A stretch of 64,000 nt of DNA, taken from a bacterium. GTDB lineage: Bacteria; Zhuqueibacterota; QNDG01; JAFGCO01. The notes beneath the pieces are model-generated. The model saw only the letters and a list, made by a program, of their open reading frames with translations, did not search any database and was not told where the DNA came from. The DNA lies in assembly GCA_016932575.1 (NCBI GenBank), contig JAFGCO010000017.1, positions 7,693 to 71,692 of the forward strand. The letters run 5' to 3'. A program made the translations under genes and the position numbers. Positions 29,420 to 38,578 of the stretch are shown here, piece by piece. Position 1 is the first letter of the stretch, and every line of letters starts with the position of its first letter.

Positions 29420-29818
29420 ATGTCTGTGGAGTATCATGTCCTGCTGATTGAAGACAATCCGGCAGATGCGCGTTTATTAGAACTCACTTTAAATGAGGTT
29501 GCCAAAAATCATTCTTCAGATATAGTATTTAAATCACGATGGGTGAATTTATTGGAAACCGCGATTCAATATATCCGACAAAATAAATTTCACATCATTT
29601 TTCTTGATTTATCACTTCCGGACAGTGATGGCCTTGACAGCATCGATGGTCTCCTTGCAGAGGCAGGGAGGATTCCTGTTATTGTTTTGAGTGGATCGAT
29701 GGATACATCCCTCTATGATGACGTTCTGGATCACGGGGCCCAGGGATATATATTGAAAAATGAACTTAATCCCGATCGGTTGTATTTATTATTAAAATCA
29801 ACTATCATCGGGTTTTAA
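29420..29818 (+). CDS. Single-domain response regulator
   Basis: 132 residues, receiver domain only: acidic pair Glu11-Asp12 (LIEDNP), phosphoacceptor Asp63 in IIFLDLSLPDSDG, switch Ser in VLSGS, and Lys113. It resembles the Rcp1/CheY-like group (LIEDNPADARLLELTL) that often receives phosphate from bacteriophytochrome or hybrid kinases. No output domain and no kinase gene nearby, so the partner is unknown. It stands alone between a terminator and the PFOR gene. Confidence 0.9.
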   Translation: MSVEYHVLLIEDNPADARLLELTLNEVAKNHSSDIVFKSRWVNLLETAIQYIRQNKFHIIFLDLSLPDSDGLDSIDGLLAEAGRIPVIVLSGSMDTSLYDDVLDHGAQGYILKNELNPDRLYLLLKSTIIGF

Positions 29819-29961
29819 ATCGTATAGTTGCGATTTTGAAGAGGGGATTGACGATATCTTGTAAAGTTTTAAGAATATGCTTTTTATTTCGTTAAAAATT
29901 TATGTTAAATATTGAAAAATATTTTATTTAATATATTATTCAACAAATAAGGAGAATTTTA

Positions 29962-32900
29962 ATGTCGCGACCTTTTGTTACCATCGATGGAAATGAAGCC
30001 GCTGCGTATACGGCGTTTCGTACCAATGAAGTTATTGCTATTTATCCTATTACACCCAGTTCACCCATGGGTGAACATGCCGATGCATGGGCCGTTCAGG
30101 ATTTAAAAAATGTCTGGGGGACCGTTCCTCAGGTAACAGAAATGCAGGCGGAAGGCGGTGCCGCCGGTGCTGTTCATGGTGCGCTTCAGGGAGGCGCATT
30201 AACCACGACTTTCACTGCATCTCAGGGACTGCTGCTTATGATTCCGAATATGTTTAAAATTGCTGGAGAATTAACCTCAACTGTTTTTCATGTATCAGCT
30301 CGTTCAGTGGCCACGCACGCACTCTCAATTTTTTGTGATCACAGTGATGTCATGGCGGCCCGTTCCACGGGGTTTGCCATTTTAGCCAGTAATTCCATTC
30401 AGGAAGTTATGGATTTTGCTCTAATTGCCCAGGCAGCTACGCTTGAAGCAAGAGTGCCATTTATACACTTTTTTGATGGATTCAGAACTTCACATGAAGT
30501 ATCCAAAGTCGAGCAGTTATCTGAAGATGATATGCGGGCTATGATTGATAATGAATTGATTCGTGCGCATCGTCAGCGGTCACTTTCTCCCGACCGCCCG
30601 GTAATTCGGGGTACGGCTCAAAATCCCGATGTATTTTTTCAGGCAAGGGAAACAGTAAATCCTTATTATGTTGCATGCCCGGATATTGTGCAGAAAGCCA
30701 TGGATAAATTCAGTAAAATAGTGGGCCGCCATTATCATTTATTTGATTATACCGGTGCTCCGGAGGCAGAAAAGGTGATTATACTCATGGGATCAGGTGC
30801 GGATACCGTTCAGGAAACCGTGGCCTATCTTCAGGCTAAGGGAGAGAAAGTAGGCGTGCTGAAAGTTCATCTTTACCGCCCATTTTCAGTAAAGCATTTT
30901 ATCGATTCACTTCCTGAGTCAGTCAAACATATTGCCGTTCTGGATCGTACCAAGGAGCCTGGTTCTATGGGAGAACCTTTGTATCAGGATGTGATAACAG
31001 CGCTGGTTGAAGCCAAAATGCAGGGCCTGTTTAAATTTAAAATTGATCCAACTGTAACCGGCGGTCGATACGGTTTGTCATCCAAGGAATTTACACCGGC
31101 TATGGTGAAAGGTGTTTTTGATTCGATGAATCAAACCAAATTAAAAAATCATTTTACGATTGGTATCAATGATGATGTGACCAAAACCAGTCTGGAATAC
31201 AATCCGGAATTTGTTGTTGAACCGGAAGGACGTACACGGGCGGTTTTCTTTGGGCTGGGCTCTGACGGTACGGTGAGCGCCAATAAAAATTCAATCAAGA
31301 TTATCGGTGAAGAGACCAAAAACTATGCTCAGGGATATTTTGTTTATGATTCCAAAAAGGCAGGTTCTCTGACAGTCTCACATTTACGTTTTGGTCCCGA
31401 ACCGATTCAGTCGCCTTATCTTATTTCCAAGGCCAATTTTGTTGCCTGCCATCAGTTTTCATTTCTTGAAAAATATGAGATGCTTAAACTGGCAGAAGAA
31501 GGAGCGACTTTTCTTTTGAACAGTATTTTCAGTGCTGAAACTGTCTGGGATCATCTTCCCAGAAAAGTGCAGCAACAGATCATTGACAAGAAACTAAAAT
31601 TTTTTGTGATTGACGCGTACAAACTGGCCGATGAAGTGGGACTGGGTGTTCGCATCAATACGATTATGCAGACCTGTTTCTTTGCCATCAGCAATGTATT
31701 GCCCAAAGCACAGGCCATTGATCTCATCAAGAAGTTTACCGAAAAGGCTTACGGTAAGCGTGGTGAATCAATCATTAAAATGAATTTCAAAGCCATCGAC
31801 GAAGCTCTGAATCATCTGATTGAGGTTCAGGTGCCGAAACAGGCGTCCAGCAATATTAAGATGCGCAAAGCCGTACCTGACGAAGCACCTGAATATATTC
31901 GAAATGTGACCGGTGAAATTGTGGCCGGACGGGGAGATGATTTGCCCGTAAGCGCTTTTGCTCCGGACGGCAGTTTTCCAACAGCTACCACCCAGTGGGA
32001 AAAGCGGAATGTTGCACTGCAAGTGCCTGTATGGGATCCGGAAGTCTGCATTCAATGCGGAAAATGTGTTTTTGTCTGTCCGCATGCAGTCATCCGTTCC
32101 AAAGTATACGATTCCGAATCTTTAAAAAACGCTCCGGACACATTTAAATCCACAGATGCAAAGTGGAAACAATATGCCGGGAAAAAATATACAATTCAGA
32201 TTTCTGCTGAAGATTGCACGGGCTGTGGTGTTTGTGTGTCCAATTGTCCGGCCAGGAGCAAGGACGAACCGGATAAAAAGGCCATCAATATGAACGATCT
32301 CGATCCGATCCGTGAGCGGGAACGGCAGAACTGGAAATTTTTTCAGACGCTGCCGTATGTGGACCGCAAAGAATTGAAATTGAATCTGGTAAAAGATATT
32401 CAATTGCTGCAGCCATTATTCGAATTCAGCGGCGCATGTGCAGGATGTGGTGAAACTGCTTATATTAAATTAATGACACAGTTATTCGGTGATCGGGCGC
32501 TGATTGCAAACGCCACCGGATGTTCATCCATTTACGGAGGCAATTTACCGACCACACCTTACGCACAGAATCCGTCGGGACGGGGCCCCTCCTGGTCAAA
32601 CTCGCTTTTTGAAGACAATGCAGAATTTGGGATGGGTATGCGTTTGGCTCTTGATAAACAGCTTGAGTATTCCAAGGAACTCGTGAAGAAATTGTCCAAA
32701 GATATCGGGAAGGATTTGGTCAATGATATTCTCAATGCAGATCAAACCACGGATGACGGTATTGAAGATCAAAGAACGCGAATTAAAACCATGAAGAAAA
32801 AACTTCAGGCTCTCAAGGGCAATGATGCCAGGGAGCTGATCAGTCTTGCCGATGTCCTGGTGAAAAAGAGTGTTTGGATTATTGGAGGCGACGGATGGGC

Positions 32901-33522
32901 TTATGATATAGGCTATGGAGGTTTGGATCATGTGATTGCTTCCGGGCGCAATGTTAATATTCTGGTACTGGATACGGAAGTGTATTCAAATACGGGCGGT
33001 CAGGCATCAAAGGCCACACCGCGCGGTGCAACTGCAAAATTTGCAATGGGAGGCAAACCCGTACCGAAGAAGGACCTGGCAATGATGGCCATCACGTATG
33101 GCAATGTGTATGTCGCCCGGGTTGCATTGGGTGCCAGTGACGTGCAGACTGTGAAAGCATTTCGTGAGGCTGAAGCATATAATGGTCCTTCCTTAATTCT
33201 GGCGTATTGCCATTGTATTGCCCATGGATATGATTTGATCAAAGGATTGGAACAACAAAAACTGGCGGTAAAAAGCGGATATTGGCCGCTGGTTCGTTAC
33301 AATCCGGATCTGCTTAAGGAGGGCAAGAATCCTCTGACCCTTGATTCAAAAGCTCCGGAGATTCCTCTGAAAGATTACGTATACAATGAAACACGCTATA
33401 GTATGCTTACAAAAACAAGACCGGAGGCCGCAGAGAAATTACTAAAGGAAGCACAGAAAGATGTTTATCAGCGATGGAAAGCTTATGCGCATTTGGCTGA
33501 GATGCCTGTTGATCAAGAATAA
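29962..33522 (+). CDS. nifJ: Pyruvate:ferredoxin (flavodoxin) oxidoreductase
   Basis: A 1186-residue single-chain PFOR: pyruvate + CoA + oxidised ferredoxin to acetyl-CoA + CO2 + reduced ferredoxin. Domain order: N-terminal pyrimidine-binding/transketolase-like (TIDGNEAAAYTAFRTNEVIAIYPITPSSPMGEHAD), domain II, gamma domain (about 415-630), two [4Fe-4S] motifs (Cys696/699/702/706 and Cys752/755/758/762), the third cluster in GACAGCGE (Cys826, Cys829) with Cys854, and TPP-binding GGDGWAYDIGYGG at about 975. All key motifs are intact. AAGGAG stands 7 bp before the ATG. Cytosolic; the main entry of pyruvate into anaerobic energy metabolism. It has its own terminator, and oxygen-defence genes flank it. 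Confidence 0.97.
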   Translation: MSRPFVTIDGNEAAAYTAFRTNEVIAIYPITPSSPMGEHADAWAVQDLKNVWGTVPQVTEMQAEGGAAGAVHGALQGGALTTTFTASQGLLLMIPNMFKIAGELTSTVFHVSARSVATHALSIFCDHSDVMAARSTGFAILASNSIQEVMDFALIAQAATLEARVPFIHFFDGFRTSHEVSKVEQLSEDDMRAMIDNELIRAHRQRSLSPDRPVIRGTAQNPDVFFQARETVNPYYVACPDIVQKAMDKFSKIVGRHYHLFDYTGAPEAEKVIILMGSGADTVQETVAYLQAKGEKVGVLKVHLYRPFSVKHFIDSLPESVKHIAVLDRTKEPGSMGEPLYQDVITALVEAKMQGLFKFKIDPTVTGGRYGLSSKEFTPAMVKGVFDSMNQTKLKNHFTIGINDDVTKTSLEYNPEFVVEPEGRTRAVFFGLGSDGTVSANKNSIKIIGEETKNYAQGYFVYDSKKAGSLTVSHLRFGPEPIQSPYLISKANFVACHQFSFLEKYEMLKLAEEGATFLLNSIFSAETVWDHLPRKVQQQIIDKKLKFFVIDAYKLADEVGLGVRINTIMQTCFFAISNVLPKAQAIDLIKKFTEKAYGKRGESIIKMNFKAIDEALNHLIEVQVPKQASSNIKMRKAVPDEAPEYIRNVTGEIVAGRGDDLPVSAFAPDGSFPTATTQWEKRNVALQVPVWDPEVCIQCGKCVFVCPHAVIRSKVYDSESLKNAPDTFKSTDAKWKQYAGKKYTIQISAEDCTGCGVCVSNCPARSKDEPDKKAINMNDLDPIRERERQNWKFFQTLPYVDRKELKLNLVKDIQLLQPLFEFSGACAGCGETAYIKLMTQLFGDRALIANATGCSSIYGGNLPTTPYAQNPSGRGPSWSNSLFEDNAEFGMGMRLALDKQLEYSKELVKKLSKDIGKDLVNDILNADQTTDDGIEDQRTRIKTMKKKLQALKGNDARELISLADVLVKKSVWIIGGDGWAYDIGYGGLDHVIASGRNVNILVLDTEVYSNTGGQASKATPRGATAKFAMGGKPVPKKDLAMMAITYGNVYVARVALGASDVQTVKAFREAEAYNGPSLILAYCHCIAHGYDLIKGLEQQKLAVKSGYWPLVRYNPDLLKEGKNPLTLDSKAPEIPLKDYVYNETRYSMLTKTRPEAAEKLLKEAQKDVYQRWKAYAHLAEMPVDQE

Positions 33523-33560
33523 TCTGGAGACGATGTTTTATTTATAAATTTTTGCGAATC

Positions 33561-33606
33561 AGGGTGTCAAAAGCAAGTATGCTTTTTTTGACACCCTGCT
33601 GTTTTT
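33561..33606 (+). terminator. Intrinsic terminator after nifJ
   Basis: AGGGTGTCAAAAGCA (33561-33575) pairs with the stretch from TGC at 33580 to ACCCT at 33596, with one side holding extra T residues. A GCTGTTTTT tail follows. Long stem, well supported. Confidence 0.8.
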
Positions 33607-33653
33607 ATCCTGAAATTGATGAATAATTCTGCTTTCAGACAGGAGTAACTTCG

Positions 33654-34643
33654 ATGATGCTTCAAACCCGTTATTTAGGATTAAATCTGAATAATCCGCT
33701 TGTGATTGCTTCTTTACCCCTGGCAAAAGATATCTCAAGCATTCGGCATATGGAGGATGCTGGCGCCGCTGCTGTTGTTTTACATTCTCTATTCGAAGAG
33801 CAGATTCTTATTGAAGAAAAACAACTTAACGAGAATCTTTTACGAGGTACGGAAAGTTTCGCAGAAGCCCTCAGTTATTTTCCTGATATTTCCAGCTTTC
33901 AATTGGGCCCGACCGCGTATTTGGAACATATCAAAGAAGTGAAAAGAGCTGTGGAAATTCCCGTCATTGCGAGCTTAAATGGGATATCAACCGGCGGATG
34001 GATTGAATATGCCAAAAAAATTGAAGCTGCCGGTGCGGATGCACTGGAGTTGAATATCTATTTTATTCCTACAAATCCTGCCGTTATGGGAGACCAGGTT
34101 GAACAGTTGTATACTGTTCTGGTAAAAGACGTGACGAGCAGTATTAAAATTCCTGTGGCAGTAAAATTAAGTCCTTTTTTCAGTGCGGCCGCCAATATGC
34201 TGAAACGTATTGATCAGGCAGGTGCGAAGGGTTTGGTTCTCTTTAACCGATTCTATCAACCCGATTTTGATCTGGATAATCTTAATGTTGTGCCCAATCT
34301 TCATTTAAGTCATTCTGGGGAATTGACACTGCGATTGCGATGGGCTGCCATTTTATACGGTCAGTTGGATTGTGATTTGGCCATAACAGGAGGGATTCAT
34401 ACTGCTGAAGATGTAATTAAATCGATCATGGCGGGTGCCAATGCAACAATGATGGCTTCGGCAATATTAAAACATGGTATTTCCCATATTCAATCTGTAT
34501 TGTCAGATATGAAAGAATGGATGAAAAAGAGAGATTACAATTCCATTGAGGACATACGAGGGCTGCTCAGCATGAAAAATATTGCCGAACCCACTGCCTA
34601 TGTCCGAAGCAATTATATGAAAGTGCTGGGATCATATTTATAA
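33654..34643 (+). CDS. Dihydroorotate dehydrogenase-like flavoprotein
   Basis: 329 residues of the DHOD-like TIM barrel: TRYLGLNLNNPLVIASLPLAKD at the N-terminus (FMN-side strand), IPVIASLNGISTGGWIEYAKKIEAAGADALELNIYF, VAVKLSPFFS, and LAITGGIHTAEDVIKSIMAGANATMMASAIL (phosphate-binding end). This subgroup commonly sits next to PFOR in anaerobes and is annotated only as DHOD-like. No pyrimidine genes are nearby, so a role in pyrimidine synthesis is unproven. AGGAG lies about 9 bp before ATG 33654; ATG 33657 is also possible. Confidence 0.85.
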   Translation: MMLQTRYLGLNLNNPLVIASLPLAKDISSIRHMEDAGAAAVVLHSLFEEQILIEEKQLNENLLRGTESFAEALSYFPDISSFQLGPTAYLEHIKEVKRAVEIPVIASLNGISTGGWIEYAKKIEAAGADALELNIYFIPTNPAVMGDQVEQLYTVLVKDVTSSIKIPVAVKLSPFFSAAANMLKRIDQAGAKGLVLFNRFYQPDFDLDNLNVVPNLHLSHSGELTLRLRWAAILYGQLDCDLAITGGIHTAEDVIKSIMAGANATMMASAILKHGISHIQSVLSDMKEWMKKRDYNSIEDIRGLLSMKNIAEPTAYVRSNYMKVLGSYL

Positions 34644-34706
34644 AATGTCTTTGAGATCATTCAGAATTTCAATAAGTTAACAGATTTAATCAAAATGGAG
34701 GTCAAA

Positions 34707-35102
34707 ATGGGTAAACTGGGTCAACATATAAGAGAAGCCGACTGGAAAAGCGAAAAGCATGTTCCGGTGATTGAATGTCCGGATCAGGTAAAAGCCGGAG
34801 AAATTTTTGAAGTCAAAGCCTCATTGGGGAAAGAAATTGCGCATCCCAATACGACTGAACACCATATCTGCTGGATTTCGTTATATTTTCATGCAGAAAA
34901 TGAGAAATTTAATTATCATGTCGGGCAATTTGAATTTAATGCGCATGGTGAATCTGACGAAGGTGCAAATGCGGGTCCTGTATATACGCATCATTCGGTC
35001 ACAGCCAGTTTAAAAGTGGCAAAATCGGGAACCCTTCATGCGCTGGCATTTTGTAATATTCATGGCCTTTGGGAATCATCCAGGGAAATCATGGTCGTAT
35101 AA
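34707..35102 (+). CDS. Superoxide reductase (neelaredoxin, class II)
   Basis: 131 residues with only the SOR domain and no N-terminal desulforedoxin part. The active-site iron ligands are His18 (in EKHVP, with the conserved Glu16), His46, His52, Cys116 and His119 (CNIHG). It reduces superoxide to peroxide without making oxygen, with electrons from rubredoxin. ATG 34707 is chosen because the upstream in-frame ATG 34695 is part of the ATGGAGG that serves as ribosome binding site. Neighbours are two ferritin-like genes and, further upstream, rubredoxin and rubrerythrin. Confidence 0.95.
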   Translation: MGKLGQHIREADWKSEKHVPVIECPDQVKAGEIFEVKASLGKEIAHPNTTEHHICWISLYFHAENEKFNYHVGQFEFNAHGESDEGANAGPVYTHHSVTASLKVAKSGTLHALAFCNIHGLWESSREIMVV

Positions 35103-35216
35103 TCAGGGTATTTTCCAACAATTTTAATATTGAAAAAATTGTCGGAGAATGTTATATACAATGACCGGCGATTCATGAATTCTAATTGTAGCAAACATTT
35201 TTATTCAGGAAAAATC

Positions 35217-35669
35217 ATGAAATTAAAAACAGTGCAGGAAATTATTGATTATGCCATTGACCGTGAAAAAGAGGCTGTATCCTTCTATACCACATGCAGC
35301 GAAAGAACCAACCGCGATGAAATGCAGGATGCTTTCATAGAGATGGCCGCTGAAGAAGCAAAACATATAGATTTGTTAAAAAATATGGATGCAGCGGTTT
35401 TACACGAAACAGCCGTTGAGCGTTTAAATGATCCCAAAATGGAATCGTATATTGTTGAAAAATCTTTTCATCCGGATATGTCGTATCAGGATCTGCTTCA
35501 GCTCGCCATACACAGGGAAGCCGCGAGTGTCCGGTTGTATAAAACGCTTGTTGAGCAGACGGATGATGCTGCGGTCAGGAGTATTTTATTAAAGCTGGTG
35601 ACTGAAGAGTTGAAACATAAAGAACGACTGGAAGAGTTTTACAATACAGGCGTGCTTCAGGAGAACTAA
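35217..35669 (+). CDS. Ferritin-like diiron protein (rubrerythrin-type helical domain) 1
   Basis: 150 residues. The four-helix layout carries paired carboxylate motifs: IDYAIDREKEAVSFY, MAAEEAKHIDLL, LAIHREAASVRLYKTLVEQ and VTEELKHKERLEEF, i.e. Glu and Glu-xx-His on alternate helices as in rubrerythrin. The rubredoxin tail is absent. ATG 35217 is preferred (AGGA 8 bp upstream, first helix starts there); an in-frame ATG at 35130 would add 29 residues with no motif. Probably scavenges peroxide or binds iron. Next to superoxide reductase. Confidence 0.8.
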   Translation: MKLKTVQEIIDYAIDREKEAVSFYTTCSERTNRDEMQDAFIEMAAEEAKHIDLLKNMDAAVLHETAVERLNDPKMESYIVEKSFHPDMSYQDLLQLAIHREAASVRLYKTLVEQTDDAAVRSILLKLVTEELKHKERLEEFYNTGVLQEN

Positions 35670-35720
35670 ATTTTTTTCACTCGTACCGTATAAAATAAAG
35701 ATAAGGAGGAAAGAAAAATC

Positions 35721-36221
35721 ATGAAAGCTGCAATGCTTAGTACGGAGAAAGCGTTATCCATCGCGATTCAATCAGAGTATGCGGCTGAAGATGCGTACAA
35801 ATTATTAATGAAAAAAGTAAAAAATTTTATATTGAAAGATAAACTGAAATTTTTGTCTTCTGAAGAGAAGAAACATCAGAAAATATTATTGACGTTGTTT
35901 CAAAAAATGTTTCCGGGAGAGGAACCGTCAAAAAATGAAAAATTATTAATGCCGCGGTTGACATTGGCCCTGGAAGAAAATGCGTCGGTCCCTGATTTGC
36001 TGGAAATGGCAATAGAAACAGAAAAAGTATCCGAAGAATTTTATGACGATCTTTCACAAGAGGTGGAAGACCGAACTGCTCAGGAAATTTTACAGTATTT
36101 GGCCAGTATGGAACATGGGCATTATTTTCTTTTGAAAGGTGAATATGATTTATGCATGAGAGATGAGGAATATTATAACCGGGATGAATTCTCTGTGGAT
36201 ATGGTCCATGTAGGCCCGTAG
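35721..36221 (+). CDS. Ferritin-like diiron protein 2
   Basis: 166 residues with four helices: LSIAIQSEYAAEDAYKLL, LKFLSSEEKKHQKILL, LLEMAIETEKVSEEFYDDL and LQYLASMEHGHYFLLKGEYDL supply Glu/Glu-xx-His sets. The C-terminal tail (YYNRDEFSVDMVHVGP) resembles that of rubrerythrin-related ferritin-like proteins. AAGGAGG precedes ATG 35721. It is only distantly similar to the gene 51 bp upstream and may be a second member of the same oxygen-defence unit. Confidence 0.78.
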   Translation: MKAAMLSTEKALSIAIQSEYAAEDAYKLLMKKVKNFILKDKLKFLSSEEKKHQKILLTLFQKMFPGEEPSKNEKLLMPRLTLALEENASVPDLLEMAIETEKVSEEFYDDLSQEVEDRTAQEILQYLASMEHGHYFLLKGEYDLCMRDEEYYNRDEFSVDMVHVGP

Positions 36222-36378
36222 GATGTATTTCAATATTCTGGTTCACCCTATCTCGATCGACGGATGACTTTTCGGAGACTCAATCATCGGAAGAACAGCC
36301 AAAAGGATTAAAATCGGTATTCTGTGCAATCGTTGTATATTTATATTGACTGTCCATGCAGCAGGAAATACAGATCAA

Positions 36379-36801
36379 ATGAAAAAATTCGATTTTTTAC
36401 TGGGTTCATGGATACTTGAATATCGTGTACCGGAAAGCAGTTACAGTGAGGCCATGACAGGAACGGGGCGGGGCGTTTTTAAACACACTCTGGAAAATCA
36501 ATATGTGATGTTTGACTATGAATGCGAAGTGGGAGGGCAAAAGGGGCAGGCTCATGGGATATTTGGATGGGATCAAAAGCGACAAATTTATCGCTACTGG
36601 TGGTTTGAAAGTTCCGGAGCTTTTGATACGGCCAGTTGCCAGTTCCTGAATAATGATACATTGTATATGAACTGGCATGGCAGTGTATTGAGACAAACAT
36701 TCAGAAAAACCGGTGATGACGAAGTGATGCTTCATATGGAACAACCGAATGCTGATGGCTGTTACGATTTGATACTTGAGGTTCTGTTCAGGAGGGAATG
36801 A
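36379..36801 (+). CDS. DUF1579-like protein
   Basis: 140 residues. MKKFDFLLGSWILEYRVPESSY near the start, then GRGVFKH, GIFGWDQKRQIYRYWWFESSG and FRKTGDD fit the DUF1579 type of small lipocalin-like beta-barrels that begin with FLLGxW. No catalytic residue is assigned in the family. ATG 36379 is chosen for its match to the family start; an in-frame TTG at 36346 is possible. Weak ribosome binding site. No clear link to its neighbours. Confidence 0.6.
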   Translation: MKKFDFLLGSWILEYRVPESSYSEAMTGTGRGVFKHTLENQYVMFDYECEVGGQKGQAHGIFGWDQKRQIYRYWWFESSGAFDTASCQFLNNDTLYMNWHGSVLRQTFRKTGDDEVMLHMEQPNADGCYDLILEVLFRRE

Positions 36802-36876
36802 TAATGATGAATCGTCGTTTGTCTTTCAGTAAAAAAGCCGACATCCTCACTCCATCATTTTTATGAGGAGGAGATC

Positions 36877-37203
36877 ATGAAATCTGCCATGCTGATTCGG
36901 TTTGTCCGTTCTTTTCATCGCTTGAGCGGAATATTACTGATTGTTCTTGTGGGTATTAAAATGTGGACCGGCTTTGCGATGGTCGGCACCATTCAATGGA
37001 TACCCCGTTCTCAAGCCTATTTGATTCATTTCGCTGTCTGGATTGATATTCCGTTGCTGTTCCTGTTTATTGGTCATGCCGTTTATGGCCTGTTTAATAT
37101 CATTAAGACAAAAATAGAAAATCGGGTCTGGCTATTTTGGTGGATGACCTGTATTGGATTGTTAATTTTTATTGCATCTGTGATGAGTATTTTATTTATT
37201 TAG
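36877..37203 (+). CDS. Small three-helix membrane protein, cytochrome-b-like
   Basis: 108 residues with three membrane helices at about 16-36, 48-70 and 84-107. His residues near helix ends (FHRLSG, His14; IHFAVW; GHAVYG) are placed as in small heme-b membrane anchors, but there is no family motif I can name. GAGGAG precedes ATG 36877. Function unknown; a heme-binding electron carrier is a guess. Confidence 0.5.
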   Translation: MKSAMLIRFVRSFHRLSGILLIVLVGIKMWTGFAMVGTIQWIPRSQAYLIHFAVWIDIPLLFLFIGHAVYGLFNIIKTKIENRVWLFWWMTCIGLLIFIASVMSILFI

Positions 37204-37276
37204 ACCGGAACCTGCCTTCAATAATCCCGTTTAATTTTGATGGCATAATGCGGTATATACTGAAAAGGATCCTGCG

Positions 37277-38440
37277 ATGATGCAAGATCGAATTTATATG
37301 GATAATTCGGCTACGTCCCAGCCCGATCCGCAGGTGGTTAAGGCAATGCTGCCCTATTTTATTGAACAGTATGCAGTGGCTTCTTCTCAATTCAGTCATA
37401 CGCCTGGTATTCAGGCACGAGAGGGATTGGATCAGGCCAGAGAAATTATCACAAAGAAATTGAATGCGGAACAGGAATCCGTAATATTTACTTCCGGAGG
37501 TACGGAATCCAACAACCTGGCTTTAAAAGGGACAGCCTGGGCGCATCAGGGCAAAAAAAACCATCTGGTCATTTCCAAAATCGTTCATAATTCCGTGTTG
37601 CACAGTGCGCAATGGCTTGAAAAACAAGGTTTTGATATCACTTATATAGATGTGGACGAACAAGGATTTATTGATCCCGATCATATCAGGGAAGCGATTA
37701 CAAATCAAACGATTTTAGTCAGTGTTCAGCATGCCAATCATGAAGTGGGTACAATTCAGCCAGTACAGGAGATCGCCCGGATTTGTCAGGATGCGGACAC
37801 TCTTTTTCACATCGATGCGTGCCGCAGTTTCACAATGCTCGATCTGAATCTTCAGACATTACCTGCAGATCTTGTCTCCATCACCGGGCATCTGATCCAT
37901 GGGCCGAAAGGCGTGGGTGCTCTTTATATTCGACCAGGTACCAAAATACAAAAATGGCAGCATGGCGGATATCACGAATTTGATAAACGTGCGGGTACAG
38001 AGAATGTGGCGGGGATTGTTGGATTCGGGAAATCAGTAGAACTGGCTCAGCAAAAACATGTCGACTATATTCGTGGATTGCAGAAACAACTGATGGATGG
38101 CTTAATACAGGAAATTAAGGGGACAGTCATCAATGGTCCGCTGGATCCGGATAAACGTCACCCGGGAAATGTCAATGTGTCTTTTAGCCGGGTTGAAGGA
38201 GAATCGGTCGTTCTTCATCTGGACATGAAAGGAATATCCGTTATAACCGGATCTGCCTGTTTTTCACGGTCCCTGGAACCCAGTTACGTTATGATGGCCA
38301 TGGGTTTCAGTCATGAGCGGGCCCATGGATCGATTCGATTTACATTGAGCCGGTTCAATCAGGAATCGGAGATCGGGCGTGTCATTCGAAGCTGCAACGA
38401 CGTTGTTGAATCGTTAAGAAAAATCAGCCCGTTGCAATAA
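37277..38440 (+). CDS. NifS/IscS-family cysteine desulfurase-like protein lacking the PLP lysine
   Basis: 387 residues, full length and colinear with E. coli IscS. Conserved: YMDNSATSQPDPQVV, FTSGGTESNNLALKG, His104 (HNSVLH), an Asn at the IscS Asn155 position (HANHEVG), Asp180 (HIDA), His205, RAGTENVAGIVG and the persulfide Cys328 in GSACFSRSLEPS. Two cofactor residues are changed: the Schiff-base lysine (SGHK in IscS, Lys206) is Leu206 in ITGHLIHGPKG, codon CTG at 37892, and Gln183 is Arg183. The usual PLP chemistry should therefore be impaired, while a sulfur-carrying Cys remains. The frame is otherwise intact, so this is not a decayed gene. It is followed by IscU-like, TusA-like and DsrE-like genes, which points to sulfur transfer. 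Confidence 0.88.
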   Translation: MMQDRIYMDNSATSQPDPQVVKAMLPYFIEQYAVASSQFSHTPGIQAREGLDQAREIITKKLNAEQESVIFTSGGTESNNLALKGTAWAHQGKKNHLVISKIVHNSVLHSAQWLEKQGFDITYIDVDEQGFIDPDHIREAITNQTILVSVQHANHEVGTIQPVQEIARICQDADTLFHIDACRSFTMLDLNLQTLPADLVSITGHLIHGPKGVGALYIRPGTKIQKWQHGGYHEFDKRAGTENVAGIVGFGKSVELAQQKHVDYIRGLQKQLMDGLIQEIKGTVINGPLDPDKRHPGNVNVSFSRVEGESVVLHLDMKGISVITGSACFSRSLEPSYVMMAMGFSHERAHGSIRFTLSRFNQESEIGRVIRSCNDVVESLRKISPLQ

Positions 38441-38578
38441 ATACCTGTTGGATTATATTTTTGAGTCATGGTCATTAAAATAATCTTGTTTTTCATTGGG
38501 GCAGTGAGATACTGATTTATGCAACGCATGGTCCTTGCTTAATTTGATTGAATATTAAAATAAAGGAGTCTGGAATTT

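Noticed and set aside
37277-38440. NifS-like gene as a pseudogene because the PLP lysine is missing
   Set aside because: The frame is full length, other motifs are intact, the change needs at least two substitutions, and the gene sits in a tight functional cassette.
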